NCBI GenBank assembly: GCA_003525525.1 | Contig: DQED01000395.1 | Span: forward strand, 1-13,080 | DNA from: Desulfovibrio sp. | Lineage (GTDB): Bacteria > Desulfobacterota > Desulfovibrionia > Desulfovibrionales > Desulfovibrionaceae | DNA length: 13,080 nt | Reading direction: 5' to 3' | Part shown: in pieces, positions 6,486 through 13,080 of the stretch | Layout of the letters: each line of letters begins with the position of its first letter | Numbering within the stretch: the stretch's first letter is position 1 | The notes under the pieces: model-generated | What the model saw: the letters and a program-made list of their open reading frames with translations, nothing else | Told to the model about the DNA's origin: nothing | The model's database searches: none | Program-made: the position numbers and the translations under genes

Positions 6486-7909
6486 GCGCCAACATCCTCG
6501 AAATCACGGCCCTGACCAAGCACTTCGGCGGCCTCACCGCCGTCAGCGCCCTGGACCTGCACATCGCCAAGGGCGAGATCATGGCGCTTATCGGCCCGAA
6601 CGGCGCGGGCAAGTCCACGGTGTTCAACCTCGTGGCCGGCGTCTACCCGCCCTCCGACGGCGTCATCCGCTTCAAGGGCGAGGTGATAAACGGCCGCAAG
6701 CCCTGGAACCTGTGCAAGCTGGGCCTGGCCCGCACCTTCCAGATCGTCAAACCCTTCGCCAGCAAGACCGTCTTATATAATGTCATGGTCGGCGCGTTCC
6801 TCCACACCAATTCCACGGCCAAGGCCAGGGAGCGGGCCGAGGAGGTCATGGCCGTGCTCGGCCTGGACAGCCTGCGCGACCGCCTGGCCGGCAGCCTCAC
6901 CATCGCCGACCGCAAGCGCCTGGAGATCGGCAAGGCCCTGGCCACCGGCCCCGAACTGCTGCTCCTCGACGAGGTCATGGCCGGGCTGCGCCCCACGGAA
7001 GTGGACGACATGATCGCCGTCATCAAGGGCCTGCGCGACCGCGGCGTCACGGTCTTCGTCATCGAGCACATCATGCGCGCGGTCATGGCCCTGTCCGACC
7101 GCGTGGCGGTCATCCACTTCGGCCAGAAGATCGCCGAGGGCACGCCCGAGGCCGTGACCAAGGACGAAAACGTCATCAAGGCCTACCTTGGGGGGACTAT
7201 GACGCTGCTTAGCGTGGAACACATCGACGTGGCCTACGGCGACGTCCAGGTCATCAACGACCTGTCGCTGACCGTGGAAGAAGGCGAGGTCGTGAGCATC
7301 ATCGGCGGCAACGGCGCGGGCAAGTCCACCCTGCTCAAGACCATCTCCGGGCTCATGGCCCCGAGCGCGGGCTCCATCTTCTTCAGGGGCGAGCCCATCC
7401 ACAACCTGCCGCCCGAGCGCATCGTCGAGCGCGGCATCGTGCACGTGCCCGAGGGCCGGCGGCTCTTCTCGCTCATGACCGTGGCCGAGAACCTCCTGAT
7501 CGGCGCGTACACCCCCCGGGCCTACAAGGAGCGGGGCAACACCCTGCGCCAGGTGCATGCGCTCCTGCCGCGCCTGCTCGAGCGCGAAGGCCAGATGGCC
7601 ATGACGCTTTCCGGCGGCGAGCAGCAGATGGTGGCCATCGGCCGGGGACTCATGGCGCTGCCCGGCCTGCTCATGCTCGACGAGCCGTCGCTCGGGCTCG
7701 CGCCGATCCTGGTCAAATCCATTTTCGATACCCTGCGCAAGATCGCCGACACCGGCACCACGGTGCTTCTGGTCGAACAGGACGTGAACCATTCCCTGCG
7801 CCTGTCCGACCGGGGCTACGTGCTGGAGCACGGCCGCGTGGCCCTGGCCGGCGAAGCGGCGCAGCTGCTCGAAAACCCGCACATCAAGTCGGCCTACCTC
7901 GGCATCTGA
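6482..7909 (+). CDS. livG/livF: Fused LivG-LivF ATPase (two ABC domains in one reading frame)
   Basis: One 475-residue frame encodes both cytoplasmic ATPases of the transporter. Residues 1-239 are LivG: Walker A GPNGAGKST (38-46), Walker B LLLLDEVMAGL, and switch His in VIEHIM. Its signature region reads SLTIADRKRLEIGKAL instead of LSGGQ, a variant I recall from other LivG proteins. Residues 240-475 are LivF: Walker A GGNGAGKST (275-283), intact signature LSGGEQQ, Walker B LLMLDEPSLGL, and Gln in place of the switch His (LVEQDV), usual for LivF. LivG and LivF are normally separate proteins. They join without a linker at YLGG-T-MTLLSVEH, where ATG 7199-7201 would be a normal livF start. Six G (7190-7195) precede it; with five, LivG would end YLGGL-stop with an ATGA overlap. 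It is either a true fusion or a one-base indel. The functional assignment is firm in either case. Confidence 0.92.
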   Translation: MSANILEITALTKHFGGLTAVSALDLHIAKGEIMALIGPNGAGKSTVFNLVAGVYPPSDGVIRFKGEVINGRKPWNLCKLGLARTFQIVKPFASKTVLYNVMVGAFLHTNSTAKARERAEEVMAVLGLDSLRDRLAGSLTIADRKRLEIGKALATGPELLLLDEVMAGLRPTEVDDMIAVIKGLRDRGVTVFVIEHIMRAVMALSDRVAVIHFGQKIAEGTPEAVTKDENVIKAYLGGTMTLLSVEHIDVAYGDVQVINDLSLTVEEGEVVSIIGGNGAGKSTLLKTISGLMAPSAGSIFFRGEPIHNLPPERIVERGIVHVPEGRRLFSLMTVAENLLIGAYTPRAYKERGNTLRQVHALLPRLLEREGQMAMTLSGGEQQMVAIGRGLMALPGLLMLDEPSLGLAPILVKSIFDTLRKIADTGTTVLLVEQDVNHSLRLSDRGYVLEHGRVALAGEAAQLLENPHIKSAYLGI

Positions 7910-7930
7910 GGCCGAAGGCCGGCAACCCAT

Positions 7931-7961
7931 GGCGGACCGCGCGGATGCGGCCCGGTCCGCC
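7931..7961 (+). other. Intercistronic hairpin before the CBS gene
   Basis: GGCGGACCG (7931-7939) pairs perfectly with CGGTCCGCC (7953-7961) around a 13-base GC-rich loop. No T-tract follows, so full termination is unlikely. It may reduce readthrough or stabilise the liv message. The CBS gene begins 26 bases later. Confidence 0.55.
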
Positions 7962-7987
7962 CCACCTTTAGCGCAAGGAGCCACAGC

Positions 7988-8644
7988 ATGCTCGTCGGGG
8001 ATTGGATGTCGCGAAACGTCGTCACCGCGACCGAGGACATGTCCATGATCAAGGCCGGCCGGATGCTGCGCGAACGCAAGATCCGCCGCCTGCCCGTGGT
8101 GGACAGGGAAGGCAGGCTCGTCGGCATCGTGTCCGAGCGCGACCTCAAGGCCGCCTCGCCCTCGGGGGCGACCACGCTCGACATGTACGAGATGACCTAC
8201 CTGCTCTCGGAGATGAAGCTCAAAGGCATCATGACCAAGTCCCCGCGCAGCATCCGCCCGGGCGACACCGTGGAGCGGGCGGCGCTGGTCATGCGCGACC
8301 TCAAGATCGGCAGCCTGCCGGTGGTCGATGCGGACAACAAGGTGGTCGGCATCATCACGGACACGGACATCTTCCGCCTGTTCGTCTCCATCACCGGCAT
8401 CGACCAGGACGGCATCCAGATCGGCCTGCGCCTGGGCACGAGCGAAGGAAGCCTCAAGCCCGTGCTCGACGCCCTGCGCGGCCACGAGGCCCGCATCATC
8501 AGCATCCTCTCGTCCTACGACCGCACGGACGCCACGCGCCGTGACGTCTCCATCCGCATCCAGGGCCTGCCCGAGACACGGGAACGCGAACTGCGCGCGG
8601 TGCTGGAAAAGACCTGCCAGGTGCTGTCCTGGACGCGCGACTAG
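7988..8644 (+). CDS. CBS-CBS-ACT-like regulatory protein (AcuB type)
   Basis: A 218-residue soluble protein with a tandem CBS pair at about 7-56 (MSRNVVTATED to VGIVSERDL) and 82-133 (MTKSPRSIRPGD to VGIITDTDI), and a C-terminal region (about 138-218) that resembles the ACT-like domain of AcuB-type proteins. Asp52 and Asp127 lie where CBS pairs usually contact the ribose of an adenine nucleotide. It has no membrane or catalytic domain, so it is likely a ligand sensor for adenylates (CBS) and perhaps an amino acid (ACT). AAGGAG at 7975-7980 precedes the ATG. As the last gene before a strong terminator and 78 bp after livGF, it may tune transport or amino-acid metabolism to energy state. Its partner is unknown; the domain call is firm, the role is inference. 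Confidence 0.88.
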   Translation: MLVGDWMSRNVVTATEDMSMIKAGRMLRERKIRRLPVVDREGRLVGIVSERDLKAASPSGATTLDMYEMTYLLSEMKLKGIMTKSPRSIRPGDTVERAALVMRDLKIGSLPVVDADNKVVGIITDTDIFRLFVSITGIDQDGIQIGLRLGTSEGSLKPVLDALRGHEARIISILSSYDRTDATRRDVSIRIQGLPETRERELRAVLEKTCQVLSWTRD

Positions 8645-8671
8645 AACGCGCGACAGTCCGCTCTCGTGACG

Positions 8672-8708
8672 CAGCGGGGCCGGTCGCATGACCGGCTTCG
8701 CTGTTTTT
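8672..8708 (+). terminator. Strong Rho-independent terminator of the aminotransferase-liv-CBS operon
   Basis: Arms 8672-8685 and 8690-8703 pair over 14 bp (CAGCG, two G-U pairs, GCCGGTC) around the loop GCAT, followed directly by five T (8704-8708). It lies 28 bases after the CBS stop codon. This is the only strong terminator seen downstream of the 1790 promoter, supporting one long transcript. Confidence 0.9.
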
Positions 8709-8852
8709 ATGCCGCCTGTCCGGACCACAAGCGGGACTTGTCTGCGCACATCCCCCCGGGCCAGTTCTCGTCGCCGTTGCGCACCCCGCAGCTCCCGCGC
8801 TGTCGCCGCTTAAGCAGCGGCCGCACAGCCGGAGTAACGCGCGAGTCCCCGG

Positions 8853-9272
8853 TCAACTGCCGCGGCGGATGTTGTACACGCCGCGGCCCTCGGCCACGTG
8901 CTCGTCCGGGCTGCCGTCGGACCACAGCACGACCTGGGCGTTGCCCACGCGGTTGCCGAGCAGGCGCACGGTCGCCTCGGCGTAGAGGTCGTGGGCCGTG
9001 GCCGGGCGCAGGTAGTCCACACGCAGGTCGATGGTGGCGATGCGGTCATTGAGCTCGCAGCGGGTCCAGACGGCGAAGCCGGCGCAGACGTCGGCCAGCG
9101 TGGAAATGACGCCGCCGTGGATCGCCGGGCGGCGCGCATCGCCGATCAGGTCCTCGCGAAAGGGAATGAAAAGCCGCACACGCCCCTCTTCCACCGCCGC
9201 CACGCGGATGCCGAGCATCTTCTGGAAGGGCAGCCCGTTTTCGATCAGATCGGCCAACACCTTGAAATCCAT
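8853..9272 (-). CDS. PaaI-type hotdog-fold thioesterase
   Basis: A 139-residue single hotdog domain that probably hydrolyses acyl-CoA thioesters in the cytoplasm. Seen: LGIRV near residue 20, the hotdog core IHGGVISTLADVCAGFAVW with His52-Gly-Gly and Asp61, and the strand IDLRVDYLRPA, all typical of PaaI/YbgC-like enzymes. The ATG at 9272 is chosen because AAGGAG (9279-9284, minus strand) precedes it and the family begins there; the open frame extends 34 codons further without family-like sequence. The length fits the family. It is transcribed away from the rubredoxin gene, with 160 bp between the two starts, and appears to be single. Natural substrate unknown (aromatic or medium-chain acyl-CoA are common). 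Confidence 0.85.
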   Translation of the reverse strand: MDFKVLADLIENGLPFQKMLGIRVAAVEEGRVRLFIPFREDLIGDARRPAIHGGVISTLADVCAGFAVWTRCELNDRIATIDLRVDYLRPATAHDLYAEATVRLLGNRVGNAQVVLWSDGSPDEHVAEGRGVYNIRRGS

Positions 9273-9432
9273 ATTCCGCTCCTTCGCCGCAAGGGCGCTG
9301 TCCCATTCGTTTTCCGGCACGGCCCCCGGGCATAGCCGGCGACCCGGCATCCTGTCCAACCGCGCCGGGAACACCTGCGCGCTTGACCCGTTCCCGCCAC
9401 GGCGCTAGCCCTTCGCTCAAAAGGAGGCCGCC

Positions 9433-9603
9433 ATGTCCCTCGACCGTTACGTCTGCCTGCGCTGCGGCTACACTTACGATCCCAAGCGCGGCGATCCCAA
9501 GGCCGGCATCAGCCCCGGCACACCCGGCGACAAGCTGCCCGGGGACTGGCGCTGCCCGGCTTGCGGGGCCGCGCAGCGCGATTTCGCCAAACGCGACGAC
9601 TAG
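9433..9603 (+). CDS. Rubredoxin
   Basis: A complete 56-residue one-iron electron carrier. Cys8-X2-Cys11 and Cys41-X2-Cys44 form the Fe(Cys)4 site, in the standard contexts YVCLRCGYTYDP and WRCPACGA, with the conserved DPKAGI and PGT segments between. It has no signal peptide, so it is cytoplasmic. AAGGAGG (9421-9427) lies 5 bases before the ATG. A TTGACC at 9383-9388 could be a -35 element, but the -10 17 bases later (TAGCCC) is poor. In Desulfovibrio, rubredoxins pass electrons to oxygen- and superoxide-detoxifying enzymes; no such partner gene is in this window, so its partner is unknown. The thioesterase next to it is divergent and probably unrelated. Confidence 0.96.
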   Translation: MSLDRYVCLRCGYTYDPKRGDPKAGISPGTPGDKLPGDWRCPACGAAQRDFAKRDD

Positions 9604-9625
9604 GCGCGCGTATGCCAACAAGCAG

Positions 9626-9672
9626 GCCGACGTGCCCGTCGTGCAGCTTTCCGTGCAGCCGGGCACGACGGC
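9626..9672. other. Hairpin-forming sequence downstream of rubredoxin
   Basis: Two alternative stems are possible: 9626-9638 with 9660-9672 (12 of 13 paired, one A-A mismatch), or the perfect 9-bp CCGTCGTGC (9636-9644) with GCACGACGG (9663-9671). No T-tract follows. It could end or slow rubredoxin transcription, or act as a control element before the next gene; the sequence alone does not decide. Confidence 0.5.
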
Positions 9673-9706
9673 GCGGGAGCACCTTGCCATAGGCAGCGCC
9701 CGCCTC

Positions 9707-9726
9707 GTGCACGACTGTGCACGACT
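9707..9726. repeat. Tandem 10-bp repeat GTGCACGACT x2
   Basis: Two exact adjacent copies of GTGCACGACT, about 85 bp upstream of the ADP-ribosylglycohydrolase-like start. Each copy contains the palindrome GTGCAC, so the pair places two palindromes 10 bp (about one helical turn) apart, as expected for cooperative binding of a regulator. The core GTGCA also occurs in the hairpin region just upstream. The operator role is inference. Confidence 0.55.
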
Positions 9727-9809
9727 CGTTTCGCCTGGGCGTGCTTTCCATGACGGCGTTTGTGTGGGAGGATCAAGCGGGATCGCATAGCAGACAGGAG
9801 GCGACCGCC

Positions 9810-10886
9810 ATGCCGGGCAAGGACATCCGCGACCGCGCGCGCGGCGCGCTCATGGGCGCGCTGATCGGCGACGCGCTGGGGCTCGGGCCGCACTGGTACT
9901 ACGACCTGGACGCGCTGCGCCGCGACTACGGCGACTGGATCAGCGGCTACACCGATCCGCAACCGGGCCGCTACCACGACGGCTGCAAGGCCGGCCAGCT
10001 TTCCCAGGCCGGTTTCATCCTCACGCTCACCATGCGCTCCCTGGTCGCGCGGGGCGGCTACGACCGGCAGGATTTCTGCCGCCGCCTGGACGAGGACCTG
10101 TTTCCGCTGCTCGACGGCACGCCCGTAAGCGGCCCGGGCCGCTACACCAGCCAGTCCATCCGCGAGGCCTGGCGGCGGCGCGTCGAGCAACATGTATCCT
10201 TTGAAGAAACCGGCGGCCCGGCCGACACCACCGAGGCCATCGAACGCGCCCTGGCCATCGCCGTGCGCTACGCGAAATCGCCTGCCGCGCTCGCCGCGCA
10301 CGTGGTCGACAACACCGTGATCACCCAGTCCGACCCGCTGGTCGTGTCCATGACCACAGCCTACTGCGTCGTGCTCGGCATGCTCGTCGCCGGACACAAG
10401 CTGGACGCGGCCCTGTCGGATACGCTCATGCACATGGCGCACACGGGCGAGCTGCCGTTCCATGCGGTGACCCAGGACAACCTGCAACCGCCCCGTCCGG
10501 GCGATCCCGATCCGCCCCGCGCCGGACGCTTCGCCTCGCCGGACGCGCTGTTATCCCCGTCGTACATGGCGCGCGCGGCGGCCGATCCGGACATCCGCAT
10601 CGAGCCGGCCTGGAAGGTTTCGCTGGTCTACGGCATGCCCTGCGCCATCTACCACCAGTTGCCGGCGGCCTATTACCTGGCCGCGCGCTTTCCCGACGAC
10701 TTCGAGGCGGCGGTGCTCCATGCCGTCAACGGCGGCGGCCAGAACCAGGCGCGCACGATCCTGACCGGCGCGCTGGTCGGCGCGCAGGCAGGGCTTTCGG
10801 GCATCCCGCAACGGTTCGTGGACGGGCTCGAGGAGAAGACGGAACTGCTGGAGCTGGCCGGGGCGCTCGCCGCCACGCTCGAATGA
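9810..10886 (+). CDS. ADP-ribosylglycohydrolase-fold protein with altered metal site
   Basis: A 358-residue protein of the DraG/ARH fold. The N-terminal motif RGALMGALIGDALG (11-24) and the C-terminal NGGGQNQARTILTGALVGA (from 307) are clear family blocks. In active ARH enzymes the first metal site reads TDDT and the second GGDTDT-like. Here the matching stretches are KAGQLSQAG (60-68) and GGGQNQ (308-313), so the acidic magnesium ligands appear lost in both places. It may belong to a divergent subfamily with another activity or a binding role. The ATG at 9810 has ACAGGAGG at 9794-9801; the open frame upstream to 9717 lacks family sequence. It stands alone, converging on the endonuclease-like gene with a 16-bp gap. 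Fold call is strong, activity unknown. Confidence 0.85.
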   Translation: MPGKDIRDRARGALMGALIGDALGLGPHWYYDLDALRRDYGDWISGYTDPQPGRYHDGCKAGQLSQAGFILTLTMRSLVARGGYDRQDFCRRLDEDLFPLLDGTPVSGPGRYTSQSIREAWRRRVEQHVSFEETGGPADTTEAIERALAIAVRYAKSPAALAAHVVDNTVITQSDPLVVSMTTAYCVVLGMLVAGHKLDAALSDTLMHMAHTGELPFHAVTQDNLQPPRPGDPDPPRAGRFASPDALLSPSYMARAAADPDIRIEPAWKVSLVYGMPCAIYHQLPAAYYLAARFPDDFEAAVLHAVNGGGQNQARTILTGALVGAQAGLSGIPQRFVDGLEEKTELLELAGALAATLE

Positions 10887-10902
10887 GCGCGGGATCGCTC
10901 GC

Positions 10903-11718
10903 TTACAGGTCTTCGTAGTAGTTTTTGAGCAACAGGGCGTCGTGCTCGAGCTGCGGGTCTTCGCAGATGACGCAGCCTTTGACGCCGTGCTCGCGCAGGG
11001 CCGTGAGGCAGGCCTTGTAATTAAAATCGCTTTCGAGAAGCGGCAGGTGGTGCTGTTCGCCCTTGGGGCCGTAGGCGATGCCGCTTATGTGGATGTGCAT
11101 GTCGTCAAGCGCCTGCGGCCCGAGCTCACGGGCGATCTCGTCCAGGATGCGCGAAAAATCGGCCTGTGTCCGCAGCGCGCCGTTGTCCCTGGCGTGCAGG
11201 TGGGAAAAATCGATGCACGGCTTGCAGGTGTCGATTTCCTTGCACAGGCGCAGGAGCTCGGCAAGGTCGCCGAACTGCGTGCCCTTGCCCGTGGTCTCCA
11301 GGCGGTAATCGACGCCCAGGCGCGGCAGGGCGCGCAGGTTGTCGGCGATGACGCGGTAGGCCTCTTCCTTGGGATTACCGAGATAAAACCCCGGATGAAA
11401 GACCACGCTGCGCCCGCCGACGCTCGCGAGCGCCTCGGCGGCCTTGACGATGCGCGCGCGGGACTCGTCGCGCTTTTGCGGCTCCGCGGCGTTGAGGTTG
11501 ATGTAGTACGAGGCGTGGGCGGAGAGATAGAAGTCGTTTTCCGCCTTGGCGCGCGCGATGGCGTCGCGGTTTTTGGCCGTGACGTTGACGGAGCGCACGA
11601 AGGGCAGCTCCATGGCGTCGAGGCCGAGCCTCCGCAGATAGGCGATGCCCGAGGCGTAGTCGAACTTCCGGCCGTCGCCCTTGGGCAGGCCGGAGATGCC
11701 GAAGAGGAGCTTGTCCAA
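10903..11718 (-). CDS. Endonuclease IV-like TIM-barrel protein (AP endonuclease family 2)
   Basis: A 271-residue TIM-barrel protein resembling endonuclease IV, which cuts DNA 5' to abasic sites. The zinc-site pattern of E. coli Nfo can be traced: His68 (SAHASYY), His108 (FHPG), Glu141 (LETTGKG), Asp170 and His173 (DFSHLHAR), His208 or 210 (HIHISG), Glu221-X-His223 (GEQHH, where Nfo has Asp-X-His) and Glu253 (CEDP). So the three-metal site is essentially complete with one Asp-to-Glu change. The start is TTG: the frame runs back from it only five codons to the purT stop, with no ATG or GTG between. The leader has only weak Shine-Dalgarno character, so translation is probably coupled to purT. 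Sugar-isomerase-like barrels share this fold, so the substrate is not certain. Confidence 0.82.
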   Translation of the reverse strand: MDKLLFGISGLPKGDGRKFDYASGIAYLRRLGLDAMELPFVRSVNVTAKNRDAIARAKAENDFYLSAHASYYINLNAAEPQKRDESRARIVKAAEALASVGGRSVVFHPGFYLGNPKEEAYRVIADNLRALPRLGVDYRLETTGKGTQFGDLAELLRLCKEIDTCKPCIDFSHLHARDNGALRTQADFSRILDEIARELGPQALDDMHIHISGIAYGPKGEQHHLPLLESDFNYKACLTALREHGVKGCVICEDPQLEHDALLLKNYYEDL

Positions 11719-11730
11719 CCGTCGGCCCGC

Positions 11731-12912
11731 TTAGAGTTCCACGCGCACGAAGGAGGCGGTGCGGATGGCTTTTTCCTTGGCCTCTTCCACGTCGCGGCCA
11801 AGGGCCAGGGCCACGCCCATGCGCCGCGTGCCGTGCACCTCGGGCTTGCCGAAAAGGCGCAGGGCCGTATCCGGCTCGGCCAGGGCCCGCGGGTCGATCA
11901 CGTAGCGCGGGGCGGTCGAATCGCCCTCGGCCAGGACGACCCGGGAGGCCGCCGGGCCGTAGCTGCGGATGGCCGGCACGGGCAGGCCCAGGATGGCGCG
12001 CACGTGCAGGGCGAATTCGGACAGGTCCTGGGAAATGAGCGTCACCATGCCCGTGTCGTGGGGCCGGGGCGAGACTTCGGAGAAAAGCACCGTGTCGCCC
12101 TTGACGAAAAGCTCCACGCCGAAGATGCCGCGCCCGCCAAGGGCCGCGGTCACGGCCCCGGCCATCTCCTGCGCCTTGGCCAGGGCGGCCTCGCTCATGG
12201 GATGGGGCTGCCAGGACTCGCGGTAGTCGCCCTTTTCCTGGCGGTGGCCGATAGGCGCGCAGTAAGTCGTCCCCCCGGCGTGGCGGACGGTCAAAAGCGT
12301 GATCTCGTAGTCGAAGGCGACGAAGCCCTCGACGATGACCCGCCCGGCCCCGGCGCGGCCGGCGCTTTGGGCGTAGTCCCAGGACGCGGCGGCCGACGCG
12401 GCGTCGCGGGCCACGCTCTGGCCCTTGCCCGACGAGGACATGACCGGCTTGACCACGCAGGGGAAGCCGATCGCCTCGCAGGCGGCCAGGAATTCCTCCC
12501 TGGTGTCGGCGAAACGGTAGGGCGAGGTGGCGAGCCCGAGCTCCTCGGCGGCCAGGCGGCGGATGCCTTCGCGGTTCATGGTCAGGCGCGCGGCCCGGGC
12601 CGTGGGGATGACCGTGACGCCCTCGGCCTCCAGGGCGAGGAGCTCGTCCGTGGCGATGGCCTCGATTTCCGGCACCACGAAATCGGGCTTTTCCTCTTCG
12701 ATGATGCGGCGCAGGGCCGCGGCGTCGAGCATGCTGACGACATGGCAGCGATGGGCGACCTGCATGGCCGGCGCATGGGGGTAGCGGTCCACGGCCACGA
12801 CCTCGACGCCCAGGCGCTGGGCTTCGATGGCCACTTCCTTGCCGAGCTCGCCCGAGCCAAGCAGCAAAATTTTGGTAGCGGAGGCGGTCAGCGGCGTGCC
12901 GAGGGTGGTCAT
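11731..12912 (-). CDS. purT: Formate-dependent phosphoribosylglycinamide formyltransferase PurT
   Basis: A 393-residue ATP-grasp enzyme (E. coli PurT is 392) that makes formyl-GAR from GAR, formate and ATP in purine synthesis. It aligns with E. coli PurT almost throughout: GSGELGKE with GAR-contacting Glu22, [12 protein letters not shown] with Glu82, the ATP loop [27 protein letters not shown], metal-binding Glu in FGVELFV and [12 protein letters not shown], and the C-terminal [16 protein letters not shown]. The ATG at 12912 is preceded by AAGGAG (12919-12924); the frame extends 22 codons upstream without family sequence. Using formate directly, not formyl-tetrahydrofolate, suits a formate-cycling anaerobe. 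The endonuclease-IV-like gene follows 12 bases after the stop, so they form one operon. Confidence 0.98.
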   Translation of the reverse strand: MTTLGTPLTASATKILLLGSGELGKEVAIEAQRLGVEVVAVDRYPHAPAMQVAHRCHVVSMLDAAALRRIIEEEKPDFVVPEIEAIATDELLALEAEGVTVIPTARAARLTMNREGIRRLAAEELGLATSPYRFADTREEFLAACEAIGFPCVVKPVMSSSGKGQSVARDAASAAASWDYAQSAGRAGAGRVIVEGFVAFDYEITLLTVRHAGGTTYCAPIGHRQEKGDYRESWQPHPMSEAALAKAQEMAGAVTAALGGRGIFGVELFVKGDTVLFSEVSPRPHDTGMVTLISQDLSEFALHVRAILGLPVPAIRSYGPAASRVVLAEGDSTAPRYVIDPRALAEPDTALRLFGKPEVHGTRRMGVALALGRDVEEAKEKAIRTASFVRVEL

Positions 12913-12949
12913 GGCGTTCTCCTTGCGGGGCAATGTCGTGCGGCCCCGG

Positions 12950-12978
12950 AACCTACAGCCAACGGCCCACCGAAACAA
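12950..12978 (-). promoter_or_regulatory. Possible sigma-70 promoter of purT
   Basis: On the minus strand, TTGTTT (12973-12978) and TAGGTT (12950-12955) are separated by exactly 17 bp. Transcription would begin near 12943, giving a leader of about 30 bases to the purT ATG. Both hexamers are only partial matches, so this is the best candidate in the region rather than a firm call. No purine riboswitch-like sequence was seen in the leader. Confidence 0.35.
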
Positions 12979-12980
12979 GT

Positions 12981-13080
12981 GCCTGCCCCCCCTCCGGGGT
13001 CCCCGGCCCTGCCTTACCGCCGGGGGAATTCCAAAAGTGCCCCCTTTTTATCCTTTCCCCCCATCAAGGGGGTCCGGGGG
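12981..13080. other. GC-homopolymer-rich intergenic segment at window edge
   Basis: This stretch upstream of purT has many runs of C or G: seven C at 12986-12992, five G at 13022-13026, six C at 13057-13062 and five G at 13068-13072. The last two can pair around ATCAA, and CCGGGG-T-CCCCGG forms another small palindrome near 13005. No coding frame with codon-like composition was seen. It may contain the end of a neighbouring transcript beyond the window. Confidence 0.4.

Noticed and set aside
6773..8749. 658-codon open frame on the minus strand
   Set aside because: It lies antisense to livGF and the CBS gene, crosses the strong terminator, and its His/Asp/Gly/Ala-rich product is typical of GC-rich antisense shadow frames.
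8798..8818. Hairpin around GCTTAAGC in the gap downstream of the thioesterase
   Set aside because: Short stem with no T-tract on either strand, so not supported as a thioesterase terminator.
8707..8925. Small minus-strand frame in the gap after the liv operon terminator
   Set aside because: It has no clear ribosome site or family motif, overlaps the 3' end of the thioesterase and ends beside the terminator stem; the 144-bp gap 8709-8852 shows no convincing gene.
10885..10900. GAGCG/CGCTC stem in the 16-bp convergent gap
   Set aside because: A five-base stem with no T-tract; too weak to call a bidirectional terminator.
12913..12978. Upstream extension of PurT to 12978
   Set aside because: The added 22 residues have no counterpart in PurT, and AAGGAG sits properly before ATG 12912.

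Overview
The window looks like chromosomal DNA of a GC-rich, anaerobic Desulfovibrio-type bacterium (Desulfovibrionaceae, perhaps Solidesulfovibrio-like). This is an inference from codon composition, a sigma-54/IHF-style control region, a free-standing rubredoxin and formate-dependent PurT; no 16S or other marker gene is present. It carries no mobile element, CRISPR array or tRNA that I can see.

Region 1 (1-1883): the 3' part of a PAS/AAA+ sigma-54 activator with a TyrR-like DNA-binding domain, followed by a 418-bp intergenic region that drops to about 30% GC between 1641 and 1820. That region holds three copies of an inverted repeat, TGATTC-N6-GAATCA, with the same geometry as a TyrR box. 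It also holds an intrinsic terminator, a perfect IHF-consensus match and a correctly spaced -24/-12 sigma-54 promoter. The order activator, upstream sites, IHF, promoter is a complete enhancer-type switch.

Region 2 (1883-8708): the operon this switch should drive. It encodes a class III PLP aminotransferase (GabT/amino-acid-epimerase type), a secreted amino-acid-binding protein, the permeases LivH and LivM, the ATPases LivG and LivF joined in ONE uninterrupted reading frame, and a CBS-CBS-ACT-like (AcuB-type) protein, and it closes with a strong terminator. The likely job is uptake of a branched-chain or related amino acid and its conversion by the aminotransferase/epimerase, switched on by a PAS-sensed signal.

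Region 3 (8709-10886): small accessory genes. A PaaI-type hotdog thioesterase lies on the minus strand, divergent from a 56-residue rubredoxin. An ADP-ribosylglycohydrolase-fold protein follows, in which the usual metal-binding acidic residues are replaced.

Region 4 (10903-12912, minus strand): purT, followed 12 bases after its stop by an endonuclease-IV-like TIM-barrel gene with a TTG start. The last ~170 bases are the purT upstream region, with a possible sigma-70 promoter and many G/C runs.

The two points most worth attention are the complete sigma-54 control region with a newly inferred operator motif, and the LivG-LivF fusion, which one base in a G6 run decides.
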